Shown here: piece after piece, positions 31,290-43,700 of the stretch
Position numbering within the stretch: the stretch's first letter is position 1
Layout: each line of letters opens with the position of its first letter
Source of the DNA: Hemerocallis citrina
Taxonomy: Eukaryota > Streptophyta > Magnoliopsida > Asparagales > Asphodelaceae
DNA: 64,000 nucleotides
Reading direction: 5' to 3'
NCBI GenBank assembly: GCA_017893485.1
Contig: CM030360.1
Span: 8,464,095 to 8,528,094, forward strand
Notes under the pieces: generated by a model
Database searches by the model: none
What the model saw: the letters and a program-made list of their open reading frames with translations, nothing else
Told to the model about the DNA's origin: nothing
Translations under genes and position numbers: made by a program

Positions 31290-33955
31290 TTTTTTTGATG
31301 AATCGGATAGAGCCAAAAGGCTCCAGCCATCAACAAATATATTAATCAATAAAATCAGATAATGTACAAACAGTAATCACTGGCTTTACAAGATGTAAAA
31401 CAGAAATAAGCATACATAAGGGAAAAACAATAATGACTAACTAATCTAGAAATACAGGGAGTCAGCGCAAGAAACGAAGCAGCATTCCGAATGGGCTTGA
31501 GAAAAAAACATTAATGGAGCGAGCTCAACTGTCACCCCCGAGAAAGATCAGGACCTAAGCCACTGAGCCGTGAAAACCGGGAGCCAGCACCTCCCCGCAC
31601 GAGGACAGTCACCATCACTAGCTGTCCTAGCGAACAAAAGCAACACAATGTGATAGACGCGTAGCCTAAGAGAAGAGACGGCTCTCGCAGAGGAAACACA
31701 ACAACTCATCCACAGGAGGCAAGCACCAACAAGAAGGGGGGGCCTGTCAGCCTGAACTGCGAAGGCTAGGAGGATGACAGCTCAACCGTGCACAAGCTGG
31801 AGAGACGAAATGAAAGCTGCTTTCCTAGCAAGAATACGAGCACTCACTCGTGTCTGAACTTTATTGACAACCTTCTTGTTGTATTTCCGCTTAATGGAGG
31901 GCAGGGCTACCTGCACTAAGGTTGATGAACTAGCATCCGGGGCAGACAAAGAAACTCTATCTTTGATGAAACTAGATGAGGGAGAGAGACAACTACGGAG
32001 GAAGGGGAGCAGGAGATCCCTCACCCTCGAAAGGAGATCATGTATCCAAGATTGACTCCCTAAAACTTGATACATCGAGCAGATACATCCCGGGAAATGT
32101 AGGGAGAACGACGGGAGATTGGGTGCGGAGATTAACATAGTGCAAGGATAAAGGTTATCTAAAGTATGAGCCTTAATATTAGAAAGAGAATTGGCAGATG
32201 GCGCCTGAGGGGCCAAAGAGCTGTGATGCAGGGAGGACCCCATCGCACTGCAGCGCCAAGATTGGCGCGAGGCAAAGGAATTAAACAATCCTTCGTTAAA
32301 CCTCGAATTCAAGGTTAATGAAGATGCCACTGAAACAGAATGAGGACGAGTCTTGAGGACGCTCGATCGGGGGAAGGGGGTAAGTTTCGTATAAATCTTA
32401 AGATCCTTAAAGCGATTAGCAATATTAGAAGGCTGAAGATTAGCCCTCGAATCGTATAACACAGCTGAGGGGAAGAGGGAAGCCTAGCTGGACTGGATAC
32501 GATCACTGAGGAGTCAAACTTCTTTCCAGAATGAATACTGTGCTTCTTAGAAGAGCAATCAAGAAGTCTGCGCTTTAAGTGTGGATAATTAAGAACTGAG
32601 AGAAGTTTGGCAGGTAAATTAACGCCTCTGGGCAAACCAAGGAGTCCTTGGAGGAGAAAACATCTACTGCGTGAGTGACCGAACTTCTCACAGAAGAGAC
32701 ACTTGATTTTGTTCACACACTCACGTTTAAGGTGCCCAGGAAGAAGGCACCTGTGATAGGACCGAATAGGGTCGGACTTGCCAGGAGAAGGAGAATAAGT
32801 GGAGGAAGGTGAGCCACTAGAAAGATAGGAATTACCCAGAAAAGAATCAGAAACATCGCTATTCAAAGCCCGAAATGAAACTAAACTGTTAGGCCTAGCT
32901 GTAGATACGGTGGATTCCATGCCAGCAGACACCATGATAAACTCTTAATACAACTACCAACTATAAAGAAGGCAATAGATACAATAATCAGAAGTACAAT
33001 AGTAATTAACGAACATCACCAGCATAACACAACCGAAGAAACGAACCAGAACCGTACTAACCGGTGCGACAACACCCACAAATAGGAGAAAGCATAGATG
33101 GGTGAAAAAATTGATAAGAAAAGAAACCCTTAAAGAAGAAGGGAAAGAGTCAACTGGAGCTCAGAGGGAGCTTCGAACCAGTTAATAAACTGAGAAAAGA
33201 GAATATAACCAGAGCAATACAAACCAGTGATTAAATAGAGCAGAACAAATAAGAACACCTCCAGAAAATTCCGGAGAAATAACTCTCAGGGAAAGCGCTA
33301 ACGCTCCCAGAAGAGGAAGAAGAGGTAGCTCAATAGAGCCGATAGAAAGGGAAAAAAGCCTAAAGTCTCAGTAGTAACCAAAGGTAATCAAAGTCCTCCT
33401 ATAATAGAGAGCCTCTCCTCCAGAAAGAGGAAAACAAAACCGAATATGAAGAACCAAAGAAACAAACCACGCTGCCCAACACCAGGAGCCTCACTACCAG
33501 GAAACGGATAGCTATATAGATACTTACAGTGGTGTCATGGGCAAGCAAAGAGGGATGGAGAAGGAGTCGTCGCTCGCCAGGGGAAGCGCACTCCGAGCAC
33601 AGCCAGAACCAGCCAAGGCGCAGCGGAGACCCGAAGTAGGAAAGGCGAAAAACAAGGAATCTGACGGACGAGACCGAAGCTGGACGGAACGGGAGCGGAT
33701 AACAATCAGGAGACTGAGGAGGGCTCCGACGATAAACGAAGAGGAAGCCGCTGCTGAGGAGGGCGAAAACAACCGGAATACAAAAGAGGGGAAACCGAGA
33801 GATGGGTGTGAAGAGGAAGATGAGATCTACAATTTTAAAGAAGGGAGGGAGGTCGATGGGGGTGTGAGGACGGCGGATCTGGGCTGAGAAAGGCGGACGA
33901 GGAGGAGGGGAAAAATCGCTTTTGAAAACGCCTTGGGGTTCTCTTTTCAAATTGA
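31290..33955 (-). mobile_element. Non-LTR-type retroposon with zinc-knuckle ORF
   Basis: Flanked by a 19-bp duplication AATGAATACATCAAAATTT (31271-31289 and 33956-33974). On the minus strand it ends in a poly(A) run preceded by GCTCTATCCGATTCATC, the kind of tail seen in plant L1-like elements. Length 2,666 bp. It carries a zinc-knuckle protein frame but no endonuclease or reverse transcriptase, so it was copied by another LINE. A 5'-truncated relative with the same tail is at 46.4-47.4 kb. The 5' region (33.4-33.95 kb) is open but low-complexity and is not called as a gene. Confidence 0.8.
31782..32935 (-). pseudogene. Zinc-knuckle protein of the retroposon, frameshifted
   Basis: Frame 1 (32935-32315) starts MVSAGMESTV and has a Ser/Pro-rich segment, then two adjacent knuckles. 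The first is degenerate (YHRCLLPGHLKREC, first Cys replaced by Tyr); the second is intact (CLFCEKFGHSRSRC, C-x2-C-x4-H-x4-C). Frame 2 (32462-31782) overlaps it and continues with SWRCSAMGSSLHH, FPGCICSMYQVLGSQSWIHD and a basic C-terminus KRKYNKKVVNKVQTRVSARI, ending LVHG. The same C-terminal half is encoded by the relative at 46916-47410, so it is conserved in the family. A shift between 32315 and 32462 breaks the protein. Likely a nucleic-acid-binding LINE ORF1-like product. Confidence 0.7.
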
Positions 33956-33974
33956 AATGAATACATCAAAATTT

Positions 33975-34716
33975 GAAAAGACTTTTTAAAATCCTGATTG
34001 AATATCCATGTAGTCTTAAAATACAATAGAACCCTTTAAAATCATAATTGAACATACCCCCATACATTTAGGGAATCGCTGTTGCTTGACACAAACTACA
34101 TCTGACAAAATAGCAGCTCGATCTCGATTCACTGAAAGAACAAGTACCGTTGCCTCGATGAATCTCACCAACAAAGCATTGGATCACCAACAAGCAATGT
34201 CCTGATTGGTATTGAGTGGGGAGGATAATTGAGTGGCGCCTCGAATCCAGCATTCCTTGGTTCGAGCCAAGACTTTTTCATCAAAAAAACAAAAACAAAG
34301 CATCGGATCAGGGTCCGCTACTCAAATCAAATATGTTACGATGTTAAAAGAGTGATACGATGTTAAAAGAGTGATAAATTCATTGTACAACTCAGAATGA
34401 TCAATGTGGTATACTATGACAGACTTATTTAAGTTGATTCAATCCACCCAAAATAATTGAATTAGAAGACACAATAATAAACATTTATACTCAACAATAA
34501 GAAAAGGTTTACCTAACCGCAACGGCTTACAATGATAAATACTTTTGCATTACAAGAAAGCCTAAATAATAAGTAACTGGATAATACAGTCACTGTCCTC
34601 CCACTATAATTGTTGGTAAAAGATTGAAAAATGAATTATAAAATATAAATAAAAACATGTCCTAAGCTTGCTGCAATTCAGGGAGATGTAAAATTATCTG
34701 TCACAAACACAATCAA
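33975..34716. other. 3' flank of the MINDY-3-type gene
   Basis: AT-rich, no gene recognised. It should hold the 3' UTR of the gene ending at 34717. A lone ggttcgagcc at 34259-34268 resembles a tRNA B box, but no tRNA or clear SINE structure surrounds it. Confidence 0.4.
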
Positions 34717-37700
34717 TCAGACAATACTTGGACCATCTCCAACCCAACTGCAATTGGCTCTCGGCCACCGAGTTCTGATGCAGTCCACCAACGGAGCATG
34801 TTGAGAAGTCTCACTAAACTGAATCACCTCCATTGCTTGGGGGCCAATACTTGATGACTGTGCCACATCAGCCATATACTCGTCCTGGTTCCATCTCGGT
34901 GGGACTGAAACACTCAACTTACACAACCTTGGTCTCTGCAATGGACTCTCCCCTCCAATTACCGACTTAGCAATTCCATTGAAATGGTAGATATTAAATA
35001 CCTTCTTCCCGTTCAACCCAGAAGAATCCTTAAATCCACCCAAGCTTTTATCCAACTCAAGTAAGGCCAGCCAGAATTCGCTCCATACTATGAATCCCGC
35101 ACCTGTGAGCCCGTCAAGTTTCTGAGGCGGGAAATTGATGTTAGCCTCTCTGAGCACGTGGTGAAACCCTTCAACGCTAATAAAGCCTCCGCCTCCACTC
35201 AGGTCCTGGGAGTCAAATACTTTCCTGATCTTTGATTCGCGTTCTTCCATTTCGTTCTCTTCTTGCACGGTGGGGTCAAGGGCAAACAGGACGGTGTAAT
35301 GCGACTCGCTGCCTACAACCCAGATCGGCCACTTGGGGCATTTCAGGTGGTGGCCTACCTTGCAGAAGTTGAGGGATTCAAGGAGGGTGAGGAACCCAAT
35401 GTCCACGCTCGTGGGGATTCCATTAAGGAACATATCTCCGCCGAGATCCATCCTGCCATCGAATACATTAGGGACTGCCCGTCCGCAGAGTAGTAAGTTC
35501 ACTATTTCCTGAGAAGAAAAGAATGGAGTTGATTTTTTATTGAAGTGTTTATCTCGTTGATGGGGCACTGTTTCCTTATGTTCTTAAATGTGGTGAATGG
35601 ATAAATAAACCATTCATATATAGAACATCATAATACTATACCATGAACTTCATCTTTTCATTATCATAGACAATTTTGGTTTAGGGTACTTATAACAAAG
35701 ACTGAGTTTTAGCATGATGTACCTGCGATGCATGCCCAAATGGAGCTGTGACCAATGGTAGGGAAGGATCATCCCTGTCTCCTGGAATGGATTCCTGGAA
35801 CATGATCAGGTAATTCAGTAACAAGAAGCAAACAAAACAGTGTACTGAATAATATACCATTCCCGCAATCGATTGAATAACTTCTTCACATACATAATGA
35901 ACTCTGAAAAGCAGCTACCAATAGAAACAAACTGCACTTGGAAAATGGACTTATATAACAGCAAGCAAAATGATACAGACAACATGTAATTTTAAGAATT
36001 AATTTTAGGGATTGAAACAGTACAAAGATGAGCCTCATTTGCTAATTTTAGATAAATTTCCATTGACCTCCGACATACAACTGGTATTTGATAAAACTTG
36101 GGAAGCTCTAAATTATAAAACAAGGAACATAGTCTCCATTGGAAATAAAAGATCGGGGAGGACTTGATTGAGATGGTTCGAACAGGAGTAGCATAGACCT
36201 ACGAATTGCAAGATTTAATGTGGTATTAATGTCCCTCCAACCCAAATTTGATACCTTGAGCACTTGACGCTCTTTATCAAACTCGCCAATTGTCATACTT
36301 GTTAGGTCTTACCACCTTGTGACCTTCACTAATCAGCATCATTTTTTCTTTGTTTTATCACTAATCACCTTGAGCACTTCATATTCTAACTAATTCATAC
36401 CATTATCGTTGTTCTACTACCCATCTTTCCTTTTAAGGCATATGAACTTTACAATGTTTAGTTAGTTTGAGAGAAAAATCAACATGCATAATAAATCATG
36501 AGTAAAGTTGACAATTACTACTTTTAAGTAAAGTTGACAATTTCTGGTTGACATACAATTTACTTGCGCTCTGTGCAATCTTCCGTTTCACACAGGAAAC
36601 AGAATAGTACAGCTCTGTTTGGTGTTCCATTGAATAAAAAGTGTTGCTACAGTAAAATGTTGTCAGTAAAAATGTTGTCAAGAAAAAATGATCAAAATTA
36701 AATTTTTCTTAAGAAGTGAAAAGCACATTTATAATAGTTATTAGCACCGTTTGAGATATGTGGGCATCATAGGGAGAATCCGAGTATTAGGAAAATATTT
36801 TGTACAAAACAAACTTTCTCTCAAATTTATCAAACATAGTAAGTCTAAAAGTGCTTTTGGGCTCCCCAAATGCCATAATACCAAACATAATCAAGTGCTT
36901 TATTATTATTAAATACTGAGTGAGAGCCAGGATCTTGCATTATGCACAACCAGTTATGATAGCCTTAGAAATTGTGATTTTATGAAAAAACTGCATGCTT
37001 ACTAACATATCCACAGGAGTATTGATCATATGCATTTCACTCTTTTTGTGTTCACATAAACGGAGATATATAAAGTTTACAACAGGTTGCAATTTATGCA
37101 GTGGTTAACAAGACTTAATGATAGAGATAAGGCATTCTATATGGTAAGCAGTGGACTGACTTACCAGGCCTCGTGAAAGTAGAGCGGATATAAGGAAAAG
37201 CAAAGCTCCCATGCGACTTTGAAAAACTGGAAGTTCTGACAAAAGCCATTGATAAGCAGCTGCTTTTGATGCACATGTTTTAACTCTTAAAATTTTCTGA
37301 AAATCTGAAGCCGATTCAATTGAAAGACCTTCCAAAGATTTGGTTATCATCTGTTTCCAAGTTCAACAAAAAGCAAGTGTGAGTTAGGAGAGGGACGGAG
37401 GGTGGGCAGGAGCAGGGGGGCAAATTTGAGGTAGAGGATCAATACCTCATTTTTCTGACTATCATAAGATCCAACAGCTGATTGACGGTTAAAAGAAACA
37501 TTAAGAGTTGCAATTGCAGCTTTTTGGTTGCTCCCGCACATAAATAATATTTCAACCATGCTGTGGACCAATGCTCTGTAAAAGAAAACTTGTCATTAGC
37601 AGTTAATATCCAATATATATATAAAATTAAAAGAAAAAAAAAATCAAAGATAGCCACAAAAACACCAATATAGATGACATATGGGAATTTTGATTTCGTT

Positions 37701-40700
37701 AATGTATGATACACTAAATTTGACTAGAATAAAACCCCAATTACAAAAGTAGGTTTGCAAATTTCACATTCCAAGTTAATACATATACTGGGTCAGTTGG
37801 AGCAGGTAAGTTGAGAAAACTTGGCATGGTTTTATATAGAATTTTTAAACAGGAAGAAGATTTGAGGTAGGCTACAGTCGTATAAAGAAGACAATGGATA
37901 ACCACACGCATGAAGCCTTAATCCTGGTTGAAGTGGAGTAAATCCCATAAAGCATAAATGATTTAAATAAAAAATGATACTATCAATATGAGGTTTTGTG
38001 AAATAAATTATGGGTGGTTAGTTGATGAGGAATAAGTTAAAGGTGGTTCTGTGTCAAACCCTAAGTTGAGGGTGGTTTAGTGAAATTTATCCTTTACGAG
38101 ATCATAAGCATAGAATTATCATCAGATTTAGATAAATAATCCAGAGAAGATGATCACCTTGTCTTTCTGTCTTCAGTTATAGAAGCAAAATCATCTGATG
38201 TTGCAGCAAATATATTTTGGCTATGTCTCCTAGTTTGAAAGGAATTGCGACCCATATCCTCTTGAACAAACAAGAGATATTTGAGAACAAAGGCCTGCAG
38301 GATGAAAAATTGAATGTAAGCAAAGGAAAAGTGAAGGCAATTACATACAAACATTACCAGGATATGAACTTATGAAGGATTTATTACATACCCACAGAGC
38401 ATTATCAAATACAAACAAAGATTATGCAGAGCCTAAGCCTTACAGAATACTACAAGGCTACAAACACAATAAGTTAAATAGCTAATGTTTGGCGATTTCA
38501 ATCAATTAAAAAAAAGAAAATTAACTCTGCAATAACGGTGTTCTCTAACAAAAAATAATAGTAGATTGATCAGAACAATAATTATCAAACTAAAAGGGCT
38601 TAAAGTCAGTATGCAGAAGTTTGCAAACATAAATAATAGGAAATAAGTAATCACCGGCTACCATCTAAAAAAATTATGTATTTTCCAATGGACAGCTGTC
38701 TTATCAAACACTCAGTACGGAAAGAAACGCACGGAGTAAACCCCACGTTAAAGTTAATCCCAAGTTCCCCACAATAATGACACACCAAAACAAAATAAAG
38801 AATAAGACAATGCTAGTTCTCAAAAAGAAATAGAACAAGATGTTTTTTGTCCTGAGAAATAAAACAAGGCACTGCTTGATTTGCAGGAAATGCGGGAACT
38901 ATGGTAAACAAATTAATCTATGCAAGTACTTTTAGCCAAAAGAGAGAGAGAGAGAATCGGCCACAGGTAATGAAAAATACATCTAACTTCTAAAGGAGCT
39001 TCATCACAATTTAGGGGAATAATAGAATGAGAGATGGAGGGGCATGGCAACAAAAAGATCAATGGCACTATATAGCACGATATATATGATGCAAATTTGT
39101 CCAGTTCAGTACCTAAAAAAGGTTTACATATTATAGATCACTCTATTAGATAAGTTGCCAAATGACATATAGAAAATGTAAGATATAGTAAATAAATGCA
39201 TTTAAAAATATAAATAAAACTTGATTGGCAGAGAAATATGCTATTTTTGAATAATAACTTGGATGAACTGAAGGCTAAGAGAAAATGCAATGCTTTCTCG
39301 AAGAGATCAAACGTGTGGGCCGCAGAATAAGCAACACCAATAAATGGATGGCACAATCTAAAGATGGCATCATATATATAATGCAAACTAAAATCATACA
39401 CAAATACTGTTTTAATGACAGTACCTAGGAGAACACTATATATAAAGTTGCCAAATTGTCAGAGTGACTAGTACTGCGACAAACATATATCTATAAATTT
39501 GAAAACCAACTGAACGAATATACCCTGTTCCCAAAAATAAATAAATAAATAAATGACTATACCCATGAAGTTGATACGTAGGGAATGTGTCCCTTTTCTA
39601 AGATCTCCATGTATACAAATTTAAATGAAACAAACGGAGCTTGTCGGGAGGGAGATATTATGGAAGACAGAATATCATAAAACTTAAGAGGTTACGTAAA
39701 AGAAGTTAATGCACAGATAACGTTTTAGTTTTACCTGTATTGCTGCCAGGACGCCACAGGGACCCCCCTCATGTTGCACTAGGCCCATACATGTTTCTGG
39801 ATCAGAGCTAAACCTATAAGCATGTAAGGAAATAAAAATAAGATGGTGCCACGTTACCATGAAAAAATAACAAAACAAAAAGAAAGGGCAAGGAGTAACA
39901 TTTAAAATCTGAGGACTAAATTTGGACAAAGCAAAGTGAAGGTTTATATGAAACAATGTGAAGCCCAAATACATTAATAAGTATTTCATTTATTCTTACT
40001 TAATGATAAAATATTTACTTATTAATTCTGACTAGTTAAGAATACATTAATAAGTATTTTATACGTTCTATCTATCCCCTTTCTCCTATAGGCCATGTTT
40101 GGTTGGAGGGGAATGGAGGGGAGGGGAGGGATTTTTTTAAATATTTCTTGTTTGGTTCATTTTTTAGGAGGGGAGGGGAGGGGGGGGGGAGGGGAATGGA
40201 GAGGTGCAGCATCCCTCCTGAGTCAATTTTGGCTCCCCTCCAATATTGGGGGGATTTGGAAGGGAGAGAAATTGAGTCAATTTTTTGTATACTGATTGGA
40301 CTAAATTGCCCTTTAGATCTAAATCCATTTAATCACACCATTAAAATTTGTAATCACTCCATTTTAAATTTTAAAAAAATAAATTTAAAATTTAGAAGAA
40401 AAAAAGAACTATCAGCAAGATACCAAAGGACTTTCCTCAATTATAAGGCATTTTCTTAGTCTCCATAATTAAACGAATATCATAATTGAATAAATTATTC
40501 ATCAATTATCAGACCTAATAATAAAAATACCAATTAATAAGAAATTAGTATCCCAGGAAGATAACATTGATCACACGCATACTTCCTCAATAGCTCATCA
40601 AAACATCTTTTCTCTTCAGCAGTAAAACCCAAACCCAATAAGACATAGAAAAGGTTTGTATCAAAACACTCCCTCAAAAAAGTCAAAAATCAATATAAAT

Positions 40701-43700
40701 TCTCATCAATAACAAGTACATATTAAGTATTTAACATAATAGCAACAGTACGACCAAAAATTCCTAATGATTATGCAAAAAGGTCATCAAACTAGCTCCA
40801 GCTACAAACAACCATACACAAAAGAAAAAAAAAGTATTAGCAGAACTAACAAACAGATAATTATTAATTTCATTAAAATCAAAATTCATGAACAAATCTA
40901 CTTCTAATTTACTCTCCTTCAAACATTCATCACGCCAATAATAAGCTTACTTAGTTGATTGCTTTAAATTTTGCATCTTCCCTTTTTATTATAAATGACT
41001 GAAGTGTTTTCCTCAACCATGGGCATTTTTTATAATAATCCAAATGAATGTCCTTACGGCTTACGGAATGAGTTTTGTTAGAGACACTTGATGTTTTTTT
41101 GTGGTTGAGTTTTGTTATAAAATGTAAAAGGGTATAAAAGTAATTTTATTACAAAATCCCTTCCCTTCCCTTGTGAACCAAACAAGAAGATAATTATTTT
41201 CCCTCCCCTCCCCTTCCCTCCTTTGAACCAAACAATCCCATAAGGAGTGGAAAAGGATTTGTGTGTCACGGCCTCCCTTTCCCCATTCATAGATATTATA
41301 TCTATTTATCAACTTAAATTGTGTGCATGAATTGTTATCTTTGTTAGAAATTTACAGAGAATTAGGGATTTAGCGTACATTATCAAAGTTTTATACTTCA
41401 CAATAATAATCAAATTTCCAATATAACAACAACAAAAAAGCCTTTTTCCCAACTAGTTGGGGTCGGCTACATGAATCCTGGTTTTCTATTCTGCTTGGTT
41501 TAGAGCAAATCTTCTGTAAGATCATAAGATATCATATCTTTTCTCACTGTTTCCACTCAGGTTAGTTTAGGTCTTCCTCTACCCCTAACTCTACCCTCAA
41601 TACTTATCAAATTACTCTTTCTAACCGGGCACTACTAGATCTACATGTGACATGTCCAAACCACTGAGGTGATTCTCTCTTAACTTATCTTGGATTGGAA
41701 CTAGCTTTAGCATGTCTCGTATATGCTCGTTTCTAATTCTATTCTTCCTTGTTTTATCACACACTCATCTGAGCATCCTCATGTCCACTACACTCTTTTT
41801 TGGACATGTTGTTTCTTTGTTGCCCAACACTCTGCTCCATATATCATTGTTGATCTAATAGCCATCCAATAAATTTTTTCCTTCAACTTTAAAGGTATAC
41901 GTTTGTCAACCAAAACACCACTAACACTTCTCCACTTAAGCCACCCTGCTTGGATCCTATGTATAACATCTTCACAAATCTCCCCATTTTTTTGTATAAT
42001 CGAGCCTAAATATCGGAAACGGTTTCTCTTAGATATCTCTTAAGCATCAAGCTTCACTATTTCTTCAGTTGTGTTCCGAATATCACTAAATTTACACTCC
42101 ATATACTCTGTTTTAGTTCTACTTATCCTAAAGTCTTTAGCTTCCAAAGTTTCTCTCCACAATTCTAATTTAGCATTGACTCTTGCTCTAGACGTCATCG
42201 GCAAATAACATACACCAAGGCACCTCATCTTGTATTCCTCGCGTCAATTCAAATTTTCCAATTAAAAAAATGTATAAAATACCTGTAAAGAATTTTAGTA
42301 CCAATAATCTTTGGGAAAGCAAAAAAACATTCCTGTTTAGTTTCTTCCTTTTAGGATCATGCATTACACGCTGAAGTTAAACTAAATTTCTACCAAATTT
42401 CTACTAATAATCTTTAGGAAAGAGAGAATATCGCCTTTTATGTTTCTTAGTTTTAGGATCATGCACCTACTGCTCTTGAAAATTAAACTAAAAGAATAAC
42501 AATTAGTTCGAGGCTGAGAATTATTCTCCAAGTTGGTCAATGGTATTAAAACACATTTTAAAGAGCATTACATGAATTTCTATTTTATTTTAGATTCAAA
42601 TGCATTTGAAGTGTTCTAAGTTCAATTATGGCATGTTAAATTTATTATGGATTGTTATCTTAACAAAGAAAATTAAAATATCTAGAGACATGATTGATCT
42701 TTAAATCGAAGGGTTTTTTTTAGTTACATTTTATATAAATATAGTTTTCCCACAATATTTCGTGATCATAAAAGTAGGTTTTCATCGAATTATTAAATCA
42801 AGAAAATTGCAGACCATAAAATAAACTGACATGAGTATAGAAAATGAAAATTTTCTTCATCTCTATAATGATAAGTGCAGAAAGTTTATATCAGGATGAG
42901 TAGTATACTCCAAAATCCTAATATTGTCACAGGTATAGATATAGTGAGGTATTGTCGAGACTAGTGCCCCTTCGGATAATACCTAAGTGAGAACATTGTA
43001 AGGGCCACAATCAGGGGTTTGCAGCTAAACCCTACCAGCTCTTTAAGAATCAAGGCTTCCGTCAAAGACCTTAAAGTGCACATGCTCGCCTTTGAAAAAA
43101 CTCATTGTTACTTATTGTATGTGTGATTGAGATAGTTGAATTTATACTCTAGTTTCAGAGGTTGCTATTGTCACTACTATTAACCTGCAGACAAGATCAA
43201 TCTTACCAAGGTAACGATACATTTTCGCTTGTGGTACAGGTACACGATCATGGTAAACACCATTACGCAGTACTACCGGGGATATGATTAGCAGGGACGT
43301 TCATTTGAGTCACTAATGTGTGTGTGTGAGAGAGAGAGAGATAAAGAGAGATAAAGATATATATAAAATCAGAAGTTATCTACATTTTCTAAGTATATGA
43401 GTAAGGATCCAATTAAGTTCCACAATGAAATTTAAAGACATAGAAGAAAGTTGATAGGCTAATGAATAAAGGTGTTCATTTTGTATATATAGAAAAAAAC
43501 TGTATGTGCATCAATAGTTTAAGTGATCTAAATCAAATGCACCATGAAGCGGATCATTATCGTAGTTAGGGCAGGGAGTAAATCCAGTAACTCTGGATAG
43601 GATCAATCATAATTAAGATTGAAGTTCAAGATCCCCTTGAACTTATATACAAAGTGTCGAACAACTTCTAAGGGTCTTTCGTAATTTTCATATTTTATTT

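Noticed and set aside
33399..33950. 183-codon minus-strand frame at the 5' end of the retroposon
   Set aside because: Low-complexity Phe/Ser/Arg composition, no recognised domain; more likely the 5' leader of the retroposon.
34200..34290. Possible tRNA or SINE (ggttcgagcc B-box-like motif)
   Set aside because: No A box, no cloverleaf and no clear target duplication could be found.
36605..36890. Possible MITE (ctgtttggtgttcc ... taccaaac) in an intron of the MINDY-3-type gene
   Set aside because: Only the outer 8-10 bases pair, and no target duplication was seen; too weak to list.
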